Shown here one piece after another: positions 1 to 7,178 of a DNA stretch of 9,268 nt (position 1 is its first letter; each line of letters begins with the position of its first letter). The DNA is taken from assembly GCA_947626425.1 (NCBI GenBank), contig CANQRX010000053.1, positions 1-9,268 of the forward strand. Direction: 5' to 3'. The notes under the pieces were generated by a model, which saw only the letters and a list, made by a program, of their open reading frames with translations, ran no database searches and was not told the DNA's origin. This stretch comes from an uncultured Bacilli bacterium. GTDB taxonomy: Bacteria; Bacillota_I; Bacilli_A; RF39; UBA660. Both the position numbers and the translations under genes were made by a program.

Positions 1-529
1 TGCCAATTTTTAATTGCTTTTACTTTTCCAAGATATTTTCTAATCTTACTGGTTGCATTTACTTGTCTAATTCACCAAATATAATTTATATAAAATTATA
101 CAATTACTAACCCGCCTATTATCTTTTTTAATAAATATTTCTTTCAATTAAGAATATACCCAAATGTCAATTTAGAAAAAAACTTGCATATTGTTTCTTC
201 TTGTCTTATCAAGTATTGTCTTTAAATCCATAGTAATAAAATTATTTAAAGTATAAATTCCACTAATTTAAAAACGGTTCATCTTCTAATCCCATGTAGC
301 ATTCATAAATTACATAATAATTGTATCATAAAACAAAACTTATTTTAATAGATTCAACTCATTTTACTAAGATACTTTAATATGATACTTGCACATATTT
401 GAATTACGTCCTATTTAATTATATAATTTAATTTATTTCAAAAAGCTTTTTGTTATAGGCAGCTTATGATAACATCTTTTGCAAAGCTTTTAATATAAGC
501 CTTTGCAAGTCACCTTTAATGGTAATAAA
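1..529. other. Gene-free AT-rich left flank
   Basis: No reading frame here has a start codon, ribosome binding site and credible length together. On the minus strand a few short stretches read like protein, for example MDLKTILDKTRRNNMQ (172-231, 19 codons then stop), GLEDEPFLN ending in TAG near 282-310, and a frame running off the left edge reading SKIRKYLGKVKAIKNW. They lie in different frames, have stops between them and no Shine-Dalgarno sequence, so they are at most decayed remnants. A 12-bp palindrome (AAAAAGCTTTTT, 440-451) and one bulged hairpin (479-508) are the only structured elements seen. Confidence 0.6.
479..508. repeat. Bulged inverted repeat (hairpin)
   Basis: TTGCAAAGCTT (479-489) pairs with AAGCCTTTGCAA (497-508) through an 11-bp stem with one bulged base and a 7-nt loop. 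Neither strand has a T-run after the stem, so it is not a canonical intrinsic terminator. It could be an RNA stability element, a remnant of a repeat family, or chance in AT-rich DNA. Confidence 0.4.
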
Positions 530-578
530 AATAAAACTTCTATTTTCCTTATTTATTTTGGAAATTAGAAGTTTTATT
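530..578 (-). terminator. Intrinsic terminator of the surface-protein module
   Basis: The arms at 530-548 and 560-578 are inverted copies (core AAAACTTCTA/TAGAAGTTTT, with GGAAA/TTTCC-type pairing at the loop side and one or two mismatches). Read on the minus strand, the stem is followed by TTTTATTTTTATTACC. It begins 7 nt after the TAG stop of the 216-aa gene, so it closes the leftward transcription unit. Confidence 0.85.
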
Positions 579-584
579 TAATAC

Positions 585-1235
585 CTATCTTACCTCTTCC
601 TTAGAAACAAATCCTTTTAAATTATATATTAATTCATAATCTTTTTCATTTTGAGTATACACAACATGTGCACTAGAATCTTTTAACATAATTAATTGTA
701 ATTTTATTTCTCCTTCAATATGTTCAGTTATATCTATTCCTTTTTCAAACATTGTCTTAAGTTGTCCTTCAGGATATTTCATACAAAAATTGTCAGTTTT
801 ACCATTGTTACGTGGTGCATAAATTGGTAACTCCCTTTCATTTTCTTTTAATATTATTTTACCATTACCATAATTTATTCCAACAAATGCACAATCTTTA
901 TAATTAAAATTGTTTACTTGTTTATCGACAATTGTCGAAAAGTTTAAAATACTAATTAAACATTCTAATTCATCGTTAAGTGTTTTTACTTCAACAATAG
1001 ATTTTTTTACTCCATTTTCCATAAATGGTTTTCCATAATATTCAGTACAAGAAACATTGTATTTATCAAGTAAATCTTCAAGCAGATATTGATCTTCATC
1101 TTCCTCTAATTCACACTCAAAAGCAAAACAATACCAATTATTGTTTTTATCTTTATATACTGAGAAAGCTACTTCTTCATAATCTCCATTCTCATACTTT
1201 TCTAATTTTTTAATTTTAATATTTTTCATTTTCAT
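585..1235 (-). CDS. Hypothetical protein, 216 aa
   Basis: I do not recognise this protein. It looks soluble: there is no signal peptide or membrane segment. The N-terminus is lysine-rich (MKMKNIKIKKLEKYENGDYE), residues 40-58 hold an acidic cluster (ECELEEDEDQYLLEDLLDK), and the rest has a mixed alpha/beta look, including FEKGIDITEHIEGEI near residues 163-177. AGAGAGG at 1240-1246 lies 4 nt from the first ATG (1233-1235) and 10 nt from the third codon, also ATG (1227-1229), so the true start could be either and the protein 216 or 214 aa. It begins 40 nt after the rfbD stop with no terminator between, so it is probably the last gene of the sortase-rfbD transcript. Stop is TAG. The gene is real by length, ribosome binding site and terminator placement; its function is unknown. 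Confidence 0.8.
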   Translation of the reverse strand: MKMKNIKIKKLEKYENGDYEEVAFSVYKDKNNNWYCFAFECELEEDEDQYLLEDLLDKYNVSCTEYYGKPFMENGVKKSIVEVKTLNDELECLISILNFSTIVDKQVNNFNYKDCAFVGINYGNGKIILKENERELPIYAPRNNGKTDNFCMKYPEGQLKTMFEKGIDITEHIEGEIKLQLIMLKDSSAHVVYTQNEKDYELIYNLKGFVSKEEVR

Positions 1236-1275
1236 TCATCCTCTCTTTAATTTAATTTATATTAAAATTTAACAA

Positions 1276-2190
1276 TTATCTTTTTCTTAAGATTAATTTA
1301 TTACTTTGATTATTTATAATCTGTAAATACTCTTTTAATGCCATTTCCCACGTTGGTAATGAAGAAAAACCAACTTCTTCTAATTTAGTTGTATTTAAAC
1401 GACTATTTAAAGGACGTTTAGCGATAGCATTTAAATAATTTTCGGTTAAAACTGGTTTTATAGTCATTGAAATATTATTATAATCACATATTTTACGTGC
1501 AAAATCAAACCAAGATATATAGTCTCCAGTATTCGTGGCGTGATAAATTCCATATTTTTCACGTTCTAACATATCTCCTAGTAATTTGGATAAATGAGGT
1601 GTATAAGTTGGTAACCCAAACTGATCACTTACTACTTCTATTTGCGAATGATTTTGACTCAAATTTAAAATTGTTTTAACAAAATTTTGACCATTAAGCC
1701 CAAAAACCCAAGATATTCTTACAATATAATACTTAGTTAAAAGTTTTTTCACTTCCTCTTCCCCTTTTAATTTTGTCAATCCATAAAAATTTAAAGGAGA
1801 AAAATCACAACTATCTTCCAAAAAAGGTGTACTACCTAATCCTGAAAAAACATAATCTGTACTAATATAGATAAATTTTGCATTATTTTTTAATGAAGCT
1901 TGAGCTAAATTTTTAGTACCCAAAACATTTATTTTATAAACAATCTCTTGGTTTTCTTTCTTTTCGGCAGCATCAACATTAGTCCAAGCTGCGCAATGAA
2001 TAATGGCCTCAAAATTATATAAAGATACAAGCGAATTTACTTTTTTTTCATCAGTTATATCTAAAACAAAATAATTTTTTAAATTTAAATGCTGACGTCC
2101 ACAGCCAATGGGAGAATGTCCTCTTTTTTCTAATTCTCTCATAACATCATATCCCAATTGACCATTCACACCTGTAACTAATACTTTCAT
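1276..2190 (-). CDS. rfbD: dTDP-4-dehydrorhamnose reductase (RmlD)
   Basis: This enzyme makes the last step of dTDP-L-rhamnose synthesis: NAD(P)H-dependent reduction of dTDP-4-dehydro-L-rhamnose in the cytoplasm. The 304-aa protein is a short-chain dehydrogenase/reductase. The dinucleotide-binding loop GVNGQLG is at residues 7-13, HCAAWTNVDAAE at 65-76, STDYVFSG at 110-117, and Tyr136-x3-Lys140 (YGLTK); Thr111, Tyr136 and Lys140 fit the family's catalytic triad. RISWVFG (158-164) and the substrate-side RPLNSRL (259-265) are also typical. It is slightly longer than usual because of a Lys/Arg-rich tail ending LILRKR. The ATG is 2 nt after the sortase stop, and its GAGG ribosome binding site lies in the last sortase codons, so translation is probably coupled. 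The partner genes rfbA, rfbB and rfbC are not in the window. The wider RmlD family includes sugar reductases with other substrates, so exact specificity is inferred. Confidence 0.92.
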   Translation of the reverse strand: MKVLVTGVNGQLGYDVMRELEKRGHSPIGCGRQHLNLKNYFVLDITDEKKVNSLVSLYNFEAIIHCAAWTNVDAAEKKENQEIVYKINVLGTKNLAQASLKNNAKFIYISTDYVFSGLGSTPFLEDSCDFSPLNFYGLTKLKGEEEVKKLLTKYYIVRISWVFGLNGQNFVKTILNLSQNHSQIEVVSDQFGLPTYTPHLSKLLGDMLEREKYGIYHATNTGDYISWFDFARKICDYNNISMTIKPVLTENYLNAIAKRPLNSRLNTTKLEEVGFSSLPTWEMALKEYLQIINNQSNKLILRKR

Positions 2191-2192
2191 TG

Positions 2193-3023
2193 TTACCTCG
2201 ATTGCCTTTTAATCAATTTAGCGTGTAAAACGGTTTTGTTATTATCGTCATAGCAAGTTGACAATGTTAATACTTTATCTAAAGTACTCACAGGTGTATT
2301 AAAATTAAACTTACTTCGCGAAACAATGGTATCTAAAAAAGTTTTATGCTCACTCACTGTATTAAAATCAGTTGTTATATAGTATGTTTCATTAGGAATT
2401 CGATACACTGAAAAGACTTGCCACATCGTATTTTCCGTTGGAGTTGATAAATAAATAACATGATTATCTTTGTTATTAAACCAACTTTCAGTCGTAATAT
2501 TTCTTAAAGTACCAAACATGGATTTATCTAGACGACTATGGGCATAAATGATAGTATTTGCTCCTAAATTTTCGATATTATTTCGAAAATCTAAAAATAC
2601 CCAACCAGCATCATTCCAACTTTTATCAAAAGAATGAGTTAAATAATAACTATTGTCGCTAGCTTGAACGACAGGATAATTAATATTTGTATTATTAACT
2701 TTAATAAAACCAACTGTATCATTATTTTTTTGTTTTAATTCTTGAAAATTAACTTGAATTAAAGGCATTTTTATATAATCCCAATAAGGATTTTCCCTAT
2801 CAATTTCCACAGGCGGTTCAATTGTTTCAACTTCATTTTCATTTTCCTCAACTTCTTCAACGGTTACCATATTTTCAATTTCCGCAATTTGGGCTTCGGT
2901 ATCTTTATTATCACCATACCATTTAAATATTTTAATCATTGAATATAATAAAGGTAAAACAAAAATTAACATAGCAATTAACCACACTTGTTTTTTAACT
3001 TTTTTTCTTTTATTATTTTGCAT
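2193..3023 (-). CDS. srtB: Class B-type sortase
   Basis: Membrane-bound cysteine transpeptidase that cleaves a C-terminal sorting signal and attaches the protein to cell-wall peptidoglycan. I chose the ATG at 3021-3023 (276 aa) because AAGGAG (3030-3035) lies 6 nt upstream; the longer TTG start would put the ribosome binding site inside the gene. A basic N-terminus precedes one membrane segment (about residues 12-31, VWLIAMLIFVLPLLYSMIKI), then an acidic linker rich in Glu (45-70) and the catalytic domain. His162 lies in IIYAHSRLDKSMFG, the SrtB His signature, and Cys257 in TLSTCY. After the Cys the family has an Arg leading the last strand; here the sequence is NNKTVLHAKL, so the aligned residue is Lys263. 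Upstream sits an NPQTGD surface protein, its likely substrate; downstream rfbD is coupled. It probably depends on readthrough of the terminator at 3041-3064, as I see no clear promoter of its own. Confidence 0.92.
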   Translation of the reverse strand: MQNNKRKKVKKQVWLIAMLIFVLPLLYSMIKIFKWYGDNKDTEAQIAEIENMVTVEEVEENENEVETIEPPVEIDRENPYWDYIKMPLIQVNFQELKQKNNDTVGFIKVNNTNINYPVVQASDNSYYLTHSFDKSWNDAGWVFLDFRNNIENLGANTIIYAHSRLDKSMFGTLRNITTESWFNNKDNHVIYLSTPTENTMWQVFSVYRIPNETYYITTDFNTVSEHKTFLDTIVSRSKFNFNTPVSTLDKVLTLSTCYDDNNKTVLHAKLIKRQSR

Positions 3024-3040
3024 AAACTTCTCCTTCAAAG

Positions 3041-3064
3041 AAAAAAAGTGACCTACGTCACTTT
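3041..3064 (-). terminator. Intrinsic terminator/attenuator between substrate and sortase
   Basis: AAAGTGAC (3045-3052) and GTCACTTT (3057-3064) form a perfect 8-bp stem with a 4-nt loop. On the minus strand the stem runs into seven Ts followed by CTTTG. It lies 20 nt after the stop of the wall-anchored protein and just before the sortase ribosome binding site (3030-3035). It should end most transcripts from the strong upstream promoter and let a fraction through to the sortase. Confidence 0.85.
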
Positions 3065-3084
3065 CTCCCTACTACAAGACTATA

Positions 3085-5883
3085 TTACTTAACATATTTC
3101 TTTAATGAAATACCTAAAGCACCAACACTTAACATAGCTATAGCAACATATTTAAGAATGCTATCACCAGTTTGAGGGTTTACGACTGTAGCATTATTTG
3201 CTGAATCAGTATTGCGACCATAAACAGCATATTCACTTAAGTGAGTTGTAGTAAATACTACATTGCCATCTTCATAAGTAGCATCTAATTCTTCAACAAT
3301 TTTTCCATTTTCAATATATGCAACTTTGTATGTATCATATAAATCTTTTACTGGAATGCTAATCTTATAAGAACCATCAACCATTTCAACTACTTCACCA
3401 TTTTTTAACATAGATAAGTCATAAGCAGTTACAAAATCAAAACCAGTCATAGACATTTCTTTAATTTCGTCTTCAGTTTTTTCAAGTTCAACAGCTCTAA
3501 ATTCATATCCATCAGCGAACTCTTCTCCACCATCGAATGATACACCATTGTCAATTAAAATACTTGGATTTACTTCAGGTTTAGTATCGCTAGGATTTGA
3601 TTCATCTGGTTTCTTATCAGGTTCACTTGGTTGTCCTGGTTCAGGTTCCTTAGTTGCAGTTTTAAATGTTGCAGTAATAGTTACATTACCATCAGGCATT
3701 GTAAATTTACCATCTTTATAAGCAACTTCAGTTCCATCTTCAGTTTTAACAACTACAGTGTCAACTTCATAACCTTCAGCAGGTGTAACAGTTACACTAA
3801 CTTCATCTCCAACTTGAGCATTTGTAGGAGCTTTAACTTCACCATTTTTAGTTTCACTTACAGAAATAGTGCGGTCATAGTTACCTTCTTTAAATGTTAC
3901 ATTTACAGTAATAGCTTTTTCACCAACATTTGCTGGAATTGCAAATTTACCAGTGTTTTTAACTACAGAAGCTTCTTCAGTCTTAGTTTCAGTAGTAACA
4001 TTTCCTTCCTCATCAGTAACTTCAACATCATAAGTATATGTAATCTTATCAACAATGTAACCTTCAGCAGGTGTTGCTTCTACTGTTACTTCTTCATTTA
4101 CAAATCCACTAGTTTTTGAAATAGTAAATGATCCATTTTCAGTTTCTTGTTTAGTCAATTTATATTCAATTGCACTATAAGTAACTGAAATACTTACACC
4201 ACATCCTGGCATTGTAAATGAAACACTATCTTCTCCAACTGTTACCTCTCCCATAGCAGTACCAGCTGCAGCAGGAGTTACAGTAACACCACCAACTTTA
4301 TATCCAGCGTCAGGTTTAATGTCAAGTTCAACATCTTCGCCTTTTTTAGCTGTTTTACCTTCTTCACCTAATTGAACTCTTTCATCATCAGAAGTAATGT
4401 CATATCTTTTTAAACTGTAAGTAATAGTTACATCTACAGCACTATCAGGCATTGTAAATGTTCCATCTTCAGCAACTGCGATATCATTTCCTTCAGCGTC
4501 TTTTGCAGTAATAACATAAGTATATTCTTCTACATCAGAACCTGTATTAAGATTTACACCAATTTTAACAGTTTTATCTTTAACAGAATTGCTTGCAGTT
4601 TCTGTAGCAGTTCCATTAGCAGTAGTTATAGTGTATGAACCTTTAGCAACGTCAGTTCCATCTTCAGCAGCTTCAGTTACTGTAATTTGATGATTAGTTA
4701 GAACTACACCGTTTTCATCAAGAACTTTATCATCTGCCATATAAGCTGTAACACTAGTGTCTGGAGTTACATTACCATTCGCATCTTTTACTTGGAATGT
4801 ACCACCTGTTACAACATCCTTTTCGTTAGTAACAATATCTTTAGCAACACTCATTCCACCTTTAGCACCAGTAAATGTTCCACTTTCTATTTTAACATCT
4901 GCTAAAGCACCTGTATCATTTGGAGTACCAATTTCAATTGCATATCCCTTTTGACTTTCGGCTTTTACATCGCCTGTAATATTCAAATTGATATTACCTG
5001 CATAACCAGTTACAGTAGTTACACTTATAGCTGCACCAGTAGGATCAGTTTTACCAGTATTACCAGTAACACTGTTTGGTCCAACGTATCTTCCAGTACC
5101 AGTAAATTTACCTCCATTAATGTTTACAGTACCAGATTTAATACCAATAGCTTCTGTACCACTTACAGTTGCATCAGTTATATTCCAAGTACCTAAACCT
5201 GCAGCATAAATACCTTGACCATTTGTAGATTCAATTGTTGCGCCAGTAACATTAATTACTACGCCACTACCAGATTTAATTGCACCGTTAATTGCTAAGT
5301 TATTACCTGTTGCTTTTAAAACAGCACCAGATGTAACATTTACAATTACATTGTTAGCAGTTGTTTGACTAGTATTTGGTACAACTACTACTCCTCCAGT
5401 AACTTGACCAGCGATATCAACTTTAGTTGTTTTTTGAGAACCACCGTCGCCAACTACTCCAATCGCAGCATAGTTACCAGCTTCATTACCTTCAATAATA
5501 GCACTTGATGTAACACTTAATGTTCCTCCTGGTTTAACTTCAATTATTCTACCAGCAGTTGCTTGATCATCCTTTTTTACTGTACCATTTGTAACAGTTA
5601 AACTAGCACCTTTAGTTACCTTAATAACATCTGTAGTACCACCATTTCCTAAATTAAGAGCATGAGAGTTTAAGTCTAAAGTTTTTGTACCTTTAACAGT
5701 CAACTCATCATTTTGGCTTATTGATAAATCAGCGTTACTAAGTTTACATTCAGTTTCATCTGTACTTTGTAAGCAATTTTTCAAAGTATCTAAGCTAGTA
5801 ACTTCTGCAGCACTTGCACTTAATGTCAAAACAGAAGTTGCAATAACACCAAAAGCAAATACTTTTAGTTTTCGTGATTTCAT
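3085..5883 (-). CDS. Secreted cell-wall-anchored surface protein with NPQTGD signal
   Basis: Large modular surface protein, probably an adhesin or wall-surface structural protein; ligand unknown. I prefer the ATG at 5881-5883 (932 aa) because GAGGTG (5890-5895) lies 6 nt upstream; a GTG three codons earlier is possible. Numbering from this ATG: signal peptide 1 to about 26 (MKSRKLK, hydrophobic core, ASAA); residues about 55-365 are short Gly/Asn/Thr/Val beta-strand repeats typical of a right-handed beta-helix (GASLTVTNG, GGTLSVTSS, GTVNINGGKFTGTG); about 397-744 contain four diverged beta repeats of the bacterial-repeat/InlB B-repeat type, with GYxV and FTMP-type signatures; about 745-774 is a Pro/Glu/Ser/Asp-rich wall spacer; about 775-890 is a C-terminal beta domain ending TTHLSEYAVYG. 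The sorting signal follows: NPQTGD at 902-907, a hydrophobic segment, and the tail KKYVK. It carries Cys37, Cys46 and Cys561. It looks less AT-rich than its neighbours, largely from its Ala/Gly/Thr/Val content. Confidence 0.93.
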   Translation of the reverse strand: MKSRKLKVFAFGVIATSVLTLSASAAEVTSLDTLKNCLQSTDETECKLSNADLSISQNDELTVKGTKTLDLNSHALNLGNGGTTDVIKVTKGASLTVTNGTVKKDDQATAGRIIEVKPGGTLSVTSSAIIEGNEAGNYAAIGVVGDGGSQKTTKVDIAGQVTGGVVVVPNTSQTTANNVIVNVTSGAVLKATGNNLAINGAIKSGSGVVINVTGATIESTNGQGIYAAGLGTWNITDATVSGTEAIGIKSGTVNINGGKFTGTGRYVGPNSVTGNTGKTDPTGAAISVTTVTGYAGNINLNITGDVKAESQKGYAIEIGTPNDTGALADVKIESGTFTGAKGGMSVAKDIVTNEKDVVTGGTFQVKDANGNVTPDTSVTAYMADDKVLDENGVVLTNHQITVTEAAEDGTDVAKGSYTITTANGTATETASNSVKDKTVKIGVNLNTGSDVEEYTYVITAKDAEGNDIAVAEDGTFTMPDSAVDVTITYSLKRYDITSDDERVQLGEEGKTAKKGEDVELDIKPDAGYKVGGVTVTPAAAGTAMGEVTVGEDSVSFTMPGCGVSISVTYSAIEYKLTKQETENGSFTISKTSGFVNEEVTVEATPAEGYIVDKITYTYDVEVTDEEGNVTTETKTEEASVVKNTGKFAIPANVGEKAITVNVTFKEGNYDRTISVSETKNGEVKAPTNAQVGDEVSVTVTPAEGYEVDTVVVKTEDGTEVAYKDGKFTMPDGNVTITATFKTATKEPEPGQPSEPDKKPDESNPSDTKPEVNPSILIDNGVSFDGGEEFADGYEFRAVELEKTEDEIKEMSMTGFDFVTAYDLSMLKNGEVVEMVDGSYKISIPVKDLYDTYKVAYIENGKIVEELDATYEDGNVVFTTTHLSEYAVYGRNTDSANNATVVNPQTGDSILKYVAIAMLSVGALGISLKKYVK

Positions 5884-5916
5884 TTTTTTCACCTCATAAT
5901 TCCTTTCTACGACAAC

Positions 5917-5945
5917 AATTTATCACTTTTTAAATCTTTAATCAA
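5917..5945 (-). promoter_or_regulatory. Promoter of the surface-protein module
   Basis: On the minus strand TTGATT (5940-5945), a 17-nt spacer and TAAATT (5917-5922) fit a vegetative sigma-70/sigma-A promoter. A run of eight As (about 5950-5957) lies just upstream of the -35 and could act as an UP-type element. Predicted leader to the ATG is about 25-30 nt. No operator-like dyad was seen. Confidence 0.55.
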
Positions 5946-6046
5946 TACCTTTTTTTTAAAAAATGTAAATTATAGTCAATCTCCCTTTTAAATAATATGA
6001 TAAAAATAGCCTTATAACACTTTATTTACCTAATTTTCAACAAAAA

Positions 6047-7075
6047 CTATTCTTTTTTGCCATTTTCTGGTATCTTAAATCCGTAATGTTTTCTTATTTT
6101 TATTTCCAATTCTTCTTTTAATTCAGGTTTAGCTTTTAACAAGTTTTTTACATTTTCTTTTCCTTGACCAATTTTTTGTTCTTTATAAGCATACCACGCC
6201 CCAGATTTATCGATTATATTTAATTCCGAAGCAATATCAACAATTTCACCTTCTCTACTTATTCCTTCCCCATACATTATATCCACTACTGCGGTTTTAA
6301 AAGGAGGTGCCACTTTATTTTTAACAACTTTAATATTGGTTTTATTTCCTAAAACTTGCTCCGATGATTTAATCTGCTCACCTCTTCTTACATCTAAACG
6401 AATAGAAGAATAAAATTTTAAAGCTCGTCCTCCTGGTGTTGTTTCGGGATTACCGAACATTACTCCAACTTTTTCCCTTAATTGATTAATAAAAATGGCC
6501 GTTGTTTGCGTTTTATTAATTGTTCCTGATAATTTTCTTAAAGCTTGGCTCATTAATCTAGCTTGTAAACCAACATGCGATTCTCCCATTTCCCCATCAA
6601 TTTCGGCTTTTGGCACTAAAGCAGCCACTGAATCAATAACAATAATATTTACTACTTCACTTCTTACTAAAGCTTCACAAATTTCCAAAGCTTGTTCTCC
6701 AGTATCAGGTTGTGATAATAATAATTCATTAATATCAACCCCTAAATTTTTAGCATACACAGGATCTAAAGCATGCTCTGCATCAATAAAAGCTGCTCGT
6801 CCTCCACTTTTTTGAACTTCCGCAATGGCATGAAGAGCAATTGTTGTTTTACCAGATGATTCTGGTCCATAAATTTCAATAATTCGTCCTTTAGGAAAAC
6901 CTCCAACTCCTAGTGCAATATCCAAAGATAAAGAACCAGTTGATGTAACATCTATTGCCATGTGTTCTTTTGAGCCCAATTTCATAATAGCTCCTTTTCC
7001 AAACTGTTTTTCTATATCTTCCATAACTTGTTCTAAGGCTTTGTCCTTATCTTTAATGTCTTTTGTAATTTTCAT
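6047..7075 (-). CDS. recA: Recombinase RecA
   Basis: RecA forms ATP-dependent filaments on single-stranded DNA, drives strand exchange and repair, and as a co-protease triggers LexA-type self-cleavage. The 342-aa protein is full length. The Walker A motif GPESSGKT is at residues 70-77, the Walker B strand IIVIDSVAAL at 144-153, and NQLREKVGVMFGNPETTPGG, covering DNA-binding loop L2, at 197-216. The core start is the typical QFGKGAIMKLG (24-34). The C-terminal tail after IRKHYGF is short (KIPENGKKE) and lacks the long acidic tail of many RecAs. GGAGGT (7081-7086) lies 5 nt before the ATG. The gene has its own promoter (7095-7123) and is divergent from an XRE regulator. I found no clear intrinsic terminator in the 154 bp before the surface-protein gene, so some readthrough is possible. 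Stop is TAG. Confidence 0.99.
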   Translation of the reverse strand: MKITKDIKDKDKALEQVMEDIEKQFGKGAIMKLGSKEHMAIDVTSTGSLSLDIALGVGGFPKGRIIEIYGPESSGKTTIALHAIAEVQKSGGRAAFIDAEHALDPVYAKNLGVDINELLLSQPDTGEQALEICEALVRSEVVNIIVIDSVAALVPKAEIDGEMGESHVGLQARLMSQALRKLSGTINKTQTTAIFINQLREKVGVMFGNPETTPGGRALKFYSSIRLDVRRGEQIKSSEQVLGNKTNIKVVKNKVAPPFKTAVVDIMYGEGISREGEIVDIASELNIIDKSGAWYAYKEQKIGQGKENVKNLLKAKPELKEELEIKIRKHYGFKIPENGKKE

Positions 7076-7094
7076 AAATAACCTCCATAAGTCG

Positions 7095-7123
7095 ATTTTA
7101 TCTTAATTAACTACCTTTGTCAA
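7095..7123 (-). promoter_or_regulatory. recA promoter
   Basis: TTGACA (7118-7123), a 17-nt spacer and TAAAAT (7095-7100) make a near-consensus vegetative promoter on the minus strand. The leader to the recA ATG is about 12-15 nt and carries the GGAGGT ribosome binding site. No Bacilli-type LexA/DinR box (CGAAC-N4-GTTCG-like) is visible over or near it. Confidence 0.85.
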
Positions 7124-7143
7124 CAATCTTTCCAAACATTTGT

Positions 7144-7154
7144 TTTTGCTAAAA
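7144..7154. promoter_or_regulatory. Dyad TTTTGCTAAAA, recA-proximal copy
   Basis: An 11-bp dyad (TTTT-GCT-AAAA) 20 bp upstream of the recA -35. An identical 11-mer lies 75 bp away at 7219-7229, beside the XRE gene's start. Two identical dyads in one divergent promoter region suggest a shared regulator site, but AT-rich sequence makes chance matches easier. Confidence 0.35.
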
Positions 7155-7163
7155 AATACCAAC

Positions 7164-7178
7164 CAATTTTTAAAATTG
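7164..7178. repeat. 15-bp inverted repeat CAATTTTTAAAATTG
   Basis: Perfect 7-bp arms around one central base, placed just upstream of the proposed -35 of the XRE gene. It is AT-rich, so function is uncertain; it may be another protein-binding dyad or background. Confidence 0.3.

Noticed and set aside
172..231. Nineteen-codon minus-strand mini-gene MDLKTILDK...
   Set aside because: No ribosome binding site, promoter or recognisable peptide family.
3024..3038. TTG start giving a 281-aa sortase
   Set aside because: The TTG precedes and includes the AAGGAG ribosome binding site; the ATG at 3021-3023 has ideal spacing.
3631..4119. 162-aa plus-strand open frame, rich in Ser, Phe, Asn and Cys
   Set aside because: It is antisense to the repeat region of the surface-protein gene, has no ribosome binding site and a composition typical of a shadow frame. 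The same applies to plus-strand frames at 4757-5196, 6495-6815, 1025-1213 and 1467-1679.
5884..5892. GTG start giving a 935-aa surface protein
   Set aside because: The GTG is part of the GAGGTG ribosome binding site that serves the ATG at 5883; it remains possible because AAAGGA lies 8 nt before it, but is less likely.
5950..5963. TTTTTTTT-AAAAAA run as a recA terminator
   Set aside because: A pure T/A palindrome without a GC-containing stem, about 85 nt from the recA stop; more likely an A-tract upstream of the next promoter.
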